This document shows positions 1 through 5,069 of a DNA stretch of 7,514 nucleotides, one piece after another (within the stretch, counting starts at the first letter, position 1; each line of letters begins with the position of its first letter). The stretch spans positions 1-7,514 of the forward strand of contig JBKDZR010000142.1 of NCBI GenBank assembly GCA_047971485.1, read 5' to 3'. The notes beneath the pieces were generated by a model, which did not search any database, had not been told where the DNA came from, and saw only the letters and a list, made by a program, of their open reading frames with translations. The stretch is from JBKDZR01 sp047971485 (GTDB lineage: Bacteria; Pseudomonadota; Alphaproteobacteria; Rhodobacterales; Rhodobacteraceae). Made by a program: the position numbers and the translations under genes.

Positions 1-861
1 GGCCTGGGCCAGCTGGGTTTCCCACAGCGGCACGGTGTTGACCAGGGTCGAGTTGATCTTGGTGACCAGGCTTTTATCGTTTTCCTGAACCAGCCGGATC
101 GAGGGCAGCGATTGCATGGTGACCTGGCGGGTCAGCTTCAGGTCATGGACGCGGCGTTCCAGGTCATCGCGGCCGGCGCGCAGATCGCGCAATTCCTGGG
201 CCTTCATGACCCTGGCATCCTCGGGGGCTGTCTCGATTTCCGCTGCTTTGGCAGGGATCGTGGCGTTGTCCAGTTCTTTCAGCTTTTCGGTGCCGGCGGC
301 GATATAGAGCGCCAGTTCATCATAGAAATTCAGCGTCTTGTCATAAAGCAGATCAAGGGATTTGATGTCCTTGAGCAACGTGTGCTCATGGCCGAGAAGG
401 GTGTCGGTGATCCGGTCGATCTGAACCTGCACCTCTTCATAGCGGGCCATGAATTTCGAGACTGGTGCGGCCTTGCCCATCAGCTTTTCCCACCACGAGC
501 GTTTCCGGGTCGGGTCCAGTTCCTCGACGGAAAAGCCGCGGATCGTGGAGACGATGGCCTGCAGGCTGTCACCGGCCGGTCCCACATCCTTGTTTTTCAC
601 ATCGGCCAGCATGGCCTGGCTGATGGTTTGCAGTTCCGCCTGGGCGGCGGATCCGAACCCGATGATCGAGCCGGTATTGGCAATGTCGATCTCGTCCATC
701 CGCTTGCGGATCTCAGTGGCCAGAGGAGCCTCGGCGTTGTCCAGCAGGACCACTGCATCGGCCGGTTCCGGTTCGGTCAGAGGCAGGGCGATTTTCTCGA
801 CCTCGGCGGTGATCAGCGTGGCCTTTTGCTGCACGGTTTCGGGCATGGTATTCTCCGGCAT
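1..861 (-). CDS. telA: TelA/KlaA-family toxic anion resistance protein (C-terminus cut by window edge)
   Basis: The first 287 residues of a TelA-family protein are visible; the rest lies beyond the left edge. Family members are usually near 380-400 residues, so roughly 100 are probably missing. The family was named for plasmid tellurite resistance, but the biochemical role of chromosomal copies is unclear. There is no signal peptide or membrane span, so it should be cytosolic. The protein is almost all helical and charged, with likely coiled coils at about 140-175 and 205-245. Family-typical stretches are the tryptophan pair in RSWWEKLMGK (121-130) and LPSIRLVQENDKSLVTKIN followed by NTVPLW (252-280). 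The start at 861 follows the xpaC stop by three bases, with AGGAAA upstream inside xpaC. A second ATG at 846 has GGAG six bases before it and is equally possible. Translational coupling to xpaC is likely. Confidence 0.93.
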   Translation of the reverse strand, partial: MPENTMPETVQQKATLITAEVEKIALPLTEPEPADAVVLLDNAEAPLATEIRKRMDEIDIANTGSIIGFGSAAQAELQTISQAMLADVKNKDVGPAGDSLQAIVSTIRGFSVEELDPTRKRSWWEKLMGKAAPVSKFMARYEEVQVQIDRITDTLLGHEHTLLKDIKSLDLLYDKTLNFYDELALYIAAGTEKLKELDNATIPAKAAEIETAPEDARVMKAQELRDLRAGRDDLERRVHDLKLTRQVTMQSLPSIRLVQENDKSLVTKINSTLVNTVPLWETQLAQA

Positions 862-864
862 GTC

Positions 865-1752
865 TCAGATTTCCTGGGATAGACGGTCGCGCAGGACGCC
901 GATTTCAACATCCAGATCGCTGCGATCGTCGATCAGCAGTTTTTCGGTTTTGGCGGCAAAATTTTGTTCCAGATCATCCAGCAGGGCCAGATAATCCGTC
1001 CGCGTTTGGGGGTCACGATTGCGGCTGTAAAGATCCGCGAATTTCTCGGTCGCGTCGCGGGCCCCCAGCAGGTAGACGCCCAGAAACTTGCGCGCGGCGG
1101 CCAGGTCGCGGGGATCGGTTTCGACGGTGCGGAACATCTGGCGGGCGGTTGTTTCGAACTGTTCGACACGGGCCTCAAGGGCGCGATCACGGGTGCGGGT
1201 GATAGCCTCGGTCATGATCGTGAGATGGCTTTCCGCTTCGGTCACGGCGCGGGCGACACGATCGGATTGGAAGCGGTCGGCTTCGGATATGCCCTTGTCG
1301 GTCAGCGGGTCGATGCCAAAGGACAGGGCATGCAGCAGGGCGCCCAGCCCGCCGAAAACGGCCATGTTGATCAGGCTGCCATCGGCCACCCCTGCCAGAG
1401 CCAGCCCGATGCCTGTCAGCGCCGATCCGAAGATCTTGCGGGGGATGGCGGGACGGCGCGCGATCCGGCGGGTGTCATAGGCCTCTTCGGCGATGATCCC
1501 GTCGCGGGTCAGCCAGGCGGCCAGGATCAGGGCGCCAAAGCAGCCCAGGTTCAGCGCCAGGCCCAGGGGATCGGCCCGAAAGGCAGCGATCAAAAACGGA
1601 AAGGGCAGCACGAACAGTGCGTTGACGCGTCCTCCTACCCGGCTGCGGCGTCGGTTGCGAAACGGATTGGCCGGTGCAGATGCGGCGGGCCCGGTTTCGG
1701 GGGCGCCGGATCCGTCGGGGCTGAACTTGCCGCCATAGCGTATTGCCATCAT
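865..1752 (-). CDS. xpaC: XpaC-family membrane protein (5-bromo-4-chloroindolyl phosphate hydrolysis family)
   Basis: A 295-residue protein. The family is named after Bacillus XpaC, which was linked to hydrolysis of the indicator X-phosphate; no true enzymatic role is established, so 'hydrolase' should not be read literally. Layout: a polar N-terminus with an arginine-rich stretch (NPFRNRRRSR, about 29-38); four hydrophobic segments at roughly 43-58, 62-81, 107-124 and 129-148; then a charged, helical cytosolic domain of about 145 residues, probably partly coiled coil. It sits directly upstream of telA, the same partnership as xpaC-yaaN in Bacillus subtilis (YaaN is a TelA homologue). I chose the ATG at 1752 because it overlaps the stop of the upstream microprotein (ATGATG); the ATG at 1749 is an alternative. 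The frame stays open to a TTG at 1890, but that extension is polar and runs across the microprotein in another frame, so I rejected it. Confidence 0.85.
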   Translation of the reverse strand: MMAIRYGGKFSPDGSGAPETGPAASAPANPFRNRRRSRVGGRVNALFVLPFPFLIAAFRADPLGLALNLGCFGALILAAWLTRDGIIAEEAYDTRRIARRPAIPRKIFGSALTGIGLALAGVADGSLINMAVFGGLGALLHALSFGIDPLTDKGISEADRFQSDRVARAVTEAESHLTIMTEAITRTRDRALEARVEQFETTARQMFRTVETDPRDLAAARKFLGVYLLGARDATEKFADLYSRNRDPQTRTDYLALLDDLEQNFAAKTEKLLIDDRSDLDVEIGVLRDRLSQEI

Positions 1753-1850
1753 GCCGCCCCGGTCAGGGCTGCATAGAGGATCAGCACCGCAAGCAGGAAA
1801 AAGGACAGTTTTTGTATACCGGTGCCGGACACGGCGGGGGCTCCACTCAT
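1749..1850 (-). CDS. 33-residue single-span membrane microprotein, first gene of the xpaC-telA operon
   Basis: A short frame reads MSGAPAVSGTGIQK (1-14), then an uninterrupted hydrophobic segment LSFFLLAVLILYAALTGAA (15-33), then stop. The only charged residue is K14, just before the span, which would favour a cytosolic N-terminus. The TGA overlaps the xpaC start as ATGATG, the usual sign of translational coupling. Its start is fixed by an in-frame TGA four codons upstream of the ATG at 1850. The ribosome-binding site is weak (TGAG about 8 bases upstream). By hand count, 22 of 33 codons end in G or C, in line with a coding frame in this genome. I recognise no family. A role with the XpaC membrane domain, as a subunit or in assembly, is inferred from position only. 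It could instead be a leader ORF that mainly sets xpaC translation. Confidence 0.6.
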   Translation of the reverse strand: MSGAPAVSGTGIQKLSFFLLAVLILYAALTGAA

Positions 1851-1911
1851 CTGTGTTGCTCAGAGATAAGCATTCCTCTAGCAAACGCAAAGTGAAGTTG
1901 CGGTAAAGCGT

Positions 1912-2700
1912 TTATCGGCGGCGTTGTGTGCCCTTTGAGCGCGCCCGTTTCGGGGCCAGCTTTTCGGGCCCGAGGCCCAATTGGTCACGAACGATGCGCG
2001 GCTTGAGTTCCTCGACCGCGCCGGGTTTGAGATCGCCCAGTTGGAACGGACCATAGCTGACCCGGATCAGGCGGTTCACGCTGAGGCCGATATGGTCCAT
2101 GGCGCGGCGGATCTCGCGGTTGCGGCCTTCGCGGATGGCGACGGTCAGCCAGGCATTGGCGCCTTGCTGGCGATCCAGCGTGACGGTCATCGGCTGGAAC
2201 CTGTCGCCGGCAAGGGTCAGGCCCTGACGCAGGGGGCCGAAATCCTCATCCTTGGGGGCGCCCTTTACCCGTACGCGGTAGCGCCGCAGCCAGCCGGTGG
2301 CAGGCAGTTCCAGACGCCGCTTGACCCCGCCATCATTGGTCAGCAGCAACAGCCCTTCGGAATTCAGATCCAGCCGCCCGACGGACACGACGCGGGGCAT
2401 ATCGGCGGGCAGGGCATCAAAGACGGTGGGCCGGCCCTTTTCGTCGCGTGCTGTGGTCACCAGGCCTGCGGGTTTGTGGTACAGCCAGATGCGCGGCGGA
2501 TCGGGTTCGGCCAGGGGCTGGCCATCCAGGGTGATGCGGTCGGCGGCGGTGACATTCAGCGCCGGGCTGTCGATGGTCTTGCCGTTGACCGCTACGCGCC
2601 GGTCCGTGATGATCTTCTCGGCCTCCCGGCGCGAGGCAACGCCGGCACGGGCCAGGACTTTGGCGATACGATCACCCGATGTGCTTTTCTCTGTGGTCAT
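1912..2700 (-). CDS. rluB: RsuA/RluB-family 16S/23S rRNA pseudouridine synthase
   Basis: A 262-residue enzyme that isomerises a uridine in ribosomal RNA to pseudouridine; by resemblance to RluB the target is probably 23S rRNA near the peptidyl transferase centre. An S4 RNA-binding domain covers about residues 9-58 (RIAKVLARAGVASRREAE). The RsuA-type catalytic domain covers about 70-235, with catalytic Asp111 in GRLDLNSEG and the EGRNREIRR motif at 191-199. The tail (about 245-262) is rich in Lys and Arg and probably disordered, as is common for RluB. An in-frame TAG four codons upstream fixes the ATG at 2700. It is divergent from tadA, and 61 bases upstream of the microprotein-xpaC-telA operon on the same strand, so readthrough is possible. 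Choosing RluB over RluE or RsuA is a judgement from the S4 domain and basic tail. Confidence 0.93.
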   Translation of the reverse strand: MTTEKSTSGDRIAKVLARAGVASRREAEKIITDRRVAVNGKTIDSPALNVTAADRITLDGQPLAEPDPPRIWLYHKPAGLVTTARDEKGRPTVFDALPADMPRVVSVGRLDLNSEGLLLLTNDGGVKRRLELPATGWLRRYRVRVKGAPKDEDFGPLRQGLTLAGDRFQPMTVTLDRQQGANAWLTVAIREGRNREIRRAMDHIGLSVNRLIRVSYGPFQLGDLKPGAVEELKPRIVRDQLGLGPEKLAPKRARSKGTQRRR

Positions 2701-2775
2701 GATCCTGCCCTAGCTGGTTGTGTGTCTCGGCGAAAGGCCCTTGCGTGCCATGGCGCGCCCCGGCATGACATCCCC
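2701..2775. promoter_or_regulatory. Divergent promoter region between rluB and tadA
   Basis: The 75 bases between the rluB start and the preferred tadA start must hold rluB promoter elements and probably those of tadA. I see no convincing -35/-10 pair on either strand and no strong ribosome-binding site before the tadA start. A short TGCC...GGCA inverted repeat flanks the GC-rich centre near 2747-2765, but it is too short to call an operator. Confidence 0.4.
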
Positions 2776-3231
2776 GTGTCGCCTTTTACTTCTCATATGT
2801 CTGTGGCGCTGGATGAGGCGCGTCTGGCCGCCGGGCGTGGTGAGGTGCCGGTGGGGGCGGTGATCGTTGATCCGCAGGGGCGGATCGTGGCCCAGGCCGG
2901 AAATCGGGTGCGCGAACTGGTGGATCCCACCGCCCATGCCGAGATCCTGGTGCTGCGGGCCGCCTGTGCCGCCGCTGGCAGTGAACGGCTGCCGGGCCAT
3001 GCGCTTTATGTAACGCTGGAACCCTGCGCCATGTGTGCCGCGGCCATTGCCAGTTCACGGATCGCCAGGCTTTACTACGGCGCGGCGGATCCGAAATCGG
3101 GTGGTGTGGCCCACGGCGCGCGGGTGTTTTCCCATTCTCAAGCCCATCACCGCCCCGAGATTTATGACGGGATCGGGGGCGATGAGGCGGCGGCGTTGCT
3201 TCGGCAGTTTTTCACGGAACGGCGCCTATAA
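2776..3231 (+). CDS. tadA: tRNA-specific adenosine deaminase TadA
   Basis: Deaminates the wobble adenosine A34 of tRNA-Arg(ACG) to inosine, needed to read CGC and CGA codons; essential where studied. With the GTG at 2776 the protein has 151 residues. It is a single cytidine/deoxycytidylate deaminase-fold domain with zinc ligand His54 and catalytic Glu56 in HAE, zinc cysteines 84 and 87 in PCAMC, Asn43 in the substrate loop, and the C-terminal HHRPEIYDGI segment that resembles the tRNA-contacting region. I favour the GTG because it restores the SPFTSHM N-terminus typical of alphaproteobacterial TadA; the first in-frame ATG (2797) starts at the M of SHM and would remove part of the first helix. 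Neither has a clear Shine-Dalgarno sequence. The frame stays open far upstream, but that is shadow sequence antisense to rluB. The stop lies against the end of the convergent UPF0173 gene. Confidence 0.95.
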   Translation: MSPFTSHMSVALDEARLAAGRGEVPVGAVIVDPQGRIVAQAGNRVRELVDPTAHAEILVLRAACAAAGSERLPGHALYVTLEPCAMCAAAIASSRIARLYYGAADPKSGGVAHGARVFSHSQAHHRPEIYDGIGGDEAAALLRQFFTERRL

Positions 3232-3918
3232 GTCCAGGGTCTCCAGAACCTCGGGTGCGCGCACATCCACATCGGGCAGGGCCTCGATCAGCGGTTGGGC
3301 GGATTGCGCAAGGATCGGGAAAGTCTTGTAATGGCAGGGGATTACCGTCTTGAAGGTGAAAAAGCGCTTGGCGGCATAGGCGGCACGTGCCATGTCCATC
3401 GTGTAATGGCCGCCACAGCAGAGCAGCCCGATCTCGGGGCTGTGCAGGGCCTGGAACAGCTCCATCTCCATGGTCACATCGGTGTCGCCGGAGAAATAGA
3501 CCGTCCGGCCCCCCGCCTCGATCATGAAGCCAGCCTCGGATCCGGCCACGCCCAACCCGCCCTGAAAGTCGATGCTGCTGGAATGGACCGCCGTGACCAT
3601 GGTCACCCGCACATCGCCAAGGGAAATCGTGCCGCCCTTGCCGAAACCGATCGCTTCGATTCCTTCGGGGGCGAAATAGCCCTGGGCCAGTTCATGCCCG
3701 CAGGCAATCTTGGCCCCGGTTTCGCGGGCCAGGGGGATGGTGGAACTGGCATGATCGCCATGGCCATGGGACACGAGGATCGCGGTTGTGCCGGCAATGG
3801 CCTCGGCGCGGCGGTCCTCGGGGAAACTGGGATTGCCGGTCAGCCAGGGGTCGATCAGCAGGATCTGATCGCCGATCTCCAGGCGAAAGCCGGAATGTCC
3901 AAGCCAGGTGATTTTCAT
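3226..3918 (-). CDS. UPF0173-type metal-dependent hydrolase (metallo-beta-lactamase fold, UlaG-like)
   Basis: A 230-residue cytosolic hydrolase of the UPF0173/UlaG-like branch of the metallo-beta-lactamase superfamily; the substrate is unknown for most members. The metal-site motifs are complete: an N-terminal WLGHSGF strand, the SHGHGDH motif with His51, His53, Asp55 and His56, then His112, Asp145 in SGDTD, His171 in GGHYTMD and His196 in PCHYKTF. The ATG at 3918 is preferred over an in-frame upstream start at 3942 because the sequence MKITWLGHSGF is the classic family start and GGAG lies six bases before it. Its last codons overlap the end of tadA tail to tail by six bases, with no room for a terminator. 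It is divergent from the ceramidase-like gene. An 8-base direct repeat surrounds its ribosome-binding site. Confidence 0.92.
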   Translation of the reverse strand: MKITWLGHSGFRLEIGDQILLIDPWLTGNPSFPEDRRAEAIAGTTAILVSHGHGDHASSTIPLARETGAKIACGHELAQGYFAPEGIEAIGFGKGGTISLGDVRVTMVTAVHSSSIDFQGGLGVAGSEAGFMIEAGGRTVYFSGDTDVTMEMELFQALHSPEIGLLCCGGHYTMDMARAAYAAKRFFTFKTVIPCHYKTFPILAQSAQPLIEALPDVDVRAPEVLETLDL

Positions 3919-3936
3919 GTCAGTCTCCGTCAGTCT
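3919..3936. repeat. 8-base tandem direct repeat before the UPF0173 start codon
   Basis: GTCAGTCT occurs at 3919-3926 and again at 3929-3936, separated by CC, so the copies repeat every 10 bases, one helical turn. On the minus strand this is AGACTGAC, GG, AGACTGAC, followed directly by the ATG of the UPF0173 gene; the GGAG ribosome-binding site spans the junction. It could be a paired half-site for a regulator acting on the divergent pair, a translational control element, or a chance or slippage duplication. The repeat itself is certain; a function is not. Confidence 0.6.
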
Positions 3937-3982
3937 GTTCACGGGGATGATACAGCCAGCACCGGCAAAGGAAACGACAAGG

Positions 3983-4633
3983 ATGAATGAGACGGATTTC
4001 GGCTATTGCGAGCGATTGGGCCCCGAGTTCTGGGCCGAGCCGGTGAACGCCGTCACCAATGCGGCCTTTCTGATCGCGGCGGCAGTGATGTGGTATCGGA
4101 CGCGGGGCGCGCGACCCGGGGTCGTGGCCGTTTTGTGCCTTGTTCTGGGCGTGATCGGTATCGGATCCTTTCTGTTTCACACCTTCGCTACACCCTGGGC
4201 GGCGCTGGCCGATGTGTTGCCGATTCTGGGGTTCATCCTGGTCTATTTTTACGCCTCGAACCGCTGGTATTGGGGGCTTGGCCTGTGGTCCTCGCTGGCG
4301 CTGACGGGGCTGTTCATACCGTATGCCATGGGGGTTGGTTGGGGGTTTTCCCGGCTTCCCGCCTTTTCAATTTCAGCACCTTACTGGCCAGTCTTTATGT
4401 TGATCTCCATGAACGGATGGATGCTGCGCACCCGTTTGCCAAAGGTTGCTCGCGGTCTGTTGATCGGGGCGGGGATCTTGGGCCTGTCGCTGGTTTTCCG
4501 TTCGGTGGATCGGGCGGTCTGTGGGGTGTTCCCGGTGGGCAGCCATTTCATGTGGCATTTCCTGAACGCAACGATGCTGGCCTGGATGATTGCGGTGCTG
4601 GCGCGGCATTTGAAGGGGCGTGTTCCACTGTGA
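3983..4633 (+). CDS. Ceramidase-family (CREST superfamily) seven-span membrane hydrolase
   Basis: A 216-residue integral membrane protein with about seven hydrophobic segments (near 24-38, 46-66, 72-91, 96-113, 130-146, 156-172 and 190-208). The zinc amide-hydrolase pattern of alkaline ceramidases is present: Ser62-x3-His66 (SFLFH), Asp77 eleven residues on (ALADVLP), and His188-x3-His192 (HFMWH). These spacings match what I recall for human ACER3 (Ser77, His81, Asp92, His217, His221). The N-terminal YCE and AEPVNAVTN segments parallel the ACER WCE and AEFWNTVSN segments, but the calcium-site Asp and Asn of ACER appear replaced. The expected reaction is hydrolysis of the amide bond of ceramide or another N-acyl lipid; the bacterial substrate is unknown. 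The start at 3983 has AAAGGA about ten bases upstream. It is divergent from the UPF0173 hydrolase. Confidence 0.87.
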   Translation: MNETDFGYCERLGPEFWAEPVNAVTNAAFLIAAAVMWYRTRGARPGVVAVLCLVLGVIGIGSFLFHTFATPWAALADVLPILGFILVYFYASNRWYWGLGLWSSLALTGLFIPYAMGVGWGFSRLPAFSISAPYWPVFMLISMNGWMLRTRLPKVARGLLIGAGILGLSLVFRSVDRAVCGVFPVGSHFMWHFLNATMLAWMIAVLARHLKGRVPL

Positions 4634-4636
4634 TCT

Positions 4637-4663
4637 TTGCGGTGTGTTTGCCTGAACACGCAA
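4637..4663 (+). terminator. Possible weak terminator hairpin after the ceramidase-like gene
   Basis: Four bases after the stop codon, TTGCG-G-TGT (4637-4645) can pair with ACA-CGCAA (4656-4663), giving an eight-pair stem with one bulged G and a ten-base loop. No T-tract follows, so it is not a textbook intrinsic terminator. Confidence 0.3.
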
Positions 4664-4724
4664 TGTATCGGCCTTTGGTCTTGGTTTCAGGCCCCAAAGA
4701 TGCCGCCCCATCCGGTACGCCGGC

Positions 4725-4753
4725 TTGCAGAGAAGGGGCCGGACAGCTAAAGC
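4725..4753 (+). promoter_or_regulatory. Candidate gatC promoter
   Basis: TTGCAG (4725-4730), a 17-base spacer and TAAAGC (4748-4753) would place a transcription start near 4760, about 20 bases before the gatC ATG. Each hexamer matches the housekeeping consensus at only three of six positions, so this rests mainly on spacing and position. Confidence 0.28.
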
Positions 4754-4781
4754 GAAGCCCGACCAATCAGACGGAGATCCC

Positions 4782-5069
4782 ATGTCGATCGACGAAGGCA
4801 CCGCCGCGCGCGTGGCGAAGCTGGCCCGGATCCGGGTCGAAGAGGCGGCGCTGCCGGCGCTGGCGCAGGAATTCAACACCATTCTGGGCTTTATCGAGCA
4901 GCTTAATGAGGTTGACGTTGATGGCGTCGAGCCGATGACCTCGGTCACGCCCATGCGGTTGCGCCGGCGTCAGGATGGGGTCACCGATGGGGGCCAGCAG
5001 GACAAGATCCTGGCCAATGCACCCGATGCCCGCGAAGGGTTCTTTGCCGTGCCGAAGGTGGTGGAATGA
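4782..5069 (+). CDS. gatC: Aspartyl/glutamyl-tRNA(Asn/Gln) amidotransferase subunit C
   Basis: The 95-residue GatC subunit wraps around the GatA-GatB interface and stabilises the GatCAB complex, which converts misacylated Glu-tRNA(Gln) or Asp-tRNA(Asn) to the correct aminoacyl-tRNA. Family features are the N-terminal helix (TAARVAKLARI), the long helix EFNTILGFIEQLNEVDVDGVEP with its conserved turn at Val49-Glu50-Pro51, and the C-terminal FFAVPKVVE tail that meets GatA. The length is normal. The ATG at 4782 has GGAG five bases upstream. Its TGA overlaps the gatA ATG (ATGA), so the two are translationally coupled. The presence of gatCA implies that this organism charges tRNA(Gln), and perhaps tRNA(Asn), by the indirect route. 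Confidence 0.97.
   Translation: MSIDEGTAARVAKLARIRVEEAALPALAQEFNTILGFIEQLNEVDVDGVEPMTSVTPMRLRRRQDGVTDGGQQDKILANAPDAREGFFAVPKVVE

Larger units (their letters stand above)
4634..4781. promoter_or_regulatory. Spacer upstream of gatCA with inverted repeats
   Basis: This 148-base gap separates the ceramidase-like gene from gatC. Besides the hairpin near its left end, it has CTTTGG (4673-4678) facing CCAAAG (4694-4699) and, overlapping, GGCCT (4670-4674) facing AGGCC (4689-4693). These two stems exclude each other. I find no coding frame with a convincing start and no recognisable riboswitch or T-box. The region must contain the gatCA promoter if the ceramidase gene is not co-transcribed. Confidence 0.4.

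Noticed and set aside
112..882. Long plus-strand open frame of 256 residues opposite telA
   Set aside because: It lies antisense to a clearly recognised TelA family protein and has no recognisable domain; such frames are common in GC-rich DNA.
964..1776. Plus-strand open frame of 270 residues opposite xpaC
   Set aside because: Low-complexity Gly/Gln/Ala/Asp-rich composition typical of antisense shadows; the minus-strand XpaC with four clear membrane spans explains the region.
1753..1890. N-terminal extension of XpaC from a TTG codon
   Set aside because: The 46 extra residues are polar, unlike the family, and cross the microprotein in another frame; the ATG overlapping the microprotein stop is a better start.
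1981..2775. Fused long N-terminal extension of TadA
   Set aside because: The frame is open by chance antisense to rluB; TadA homologues are about 150-170 residues and need no such extension.
3919..3942. Upstream start of the UPF0173 hydrolase at 3942 (MNRLTETD extension)
   Set aside because: The internal ATG has a good ribosome-binding site and begins with the classic MKITWLGHSGF start; the extension codons are the repeat and the GGAG itself.
3947..3952. Minus-strand TATCAT as a -10 box for the UPF0173 gene
   Set aside because: The hexamer matches five of six consensus positions, but no -35 at suitable spacing supports it, so I did not list it as a promoter.
4006..4938. Plus-strand 310-residue frame running across the ceramidase gene into gatC
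   Set aside because: It overlaps two well supported genes in other frames and shows no domain.
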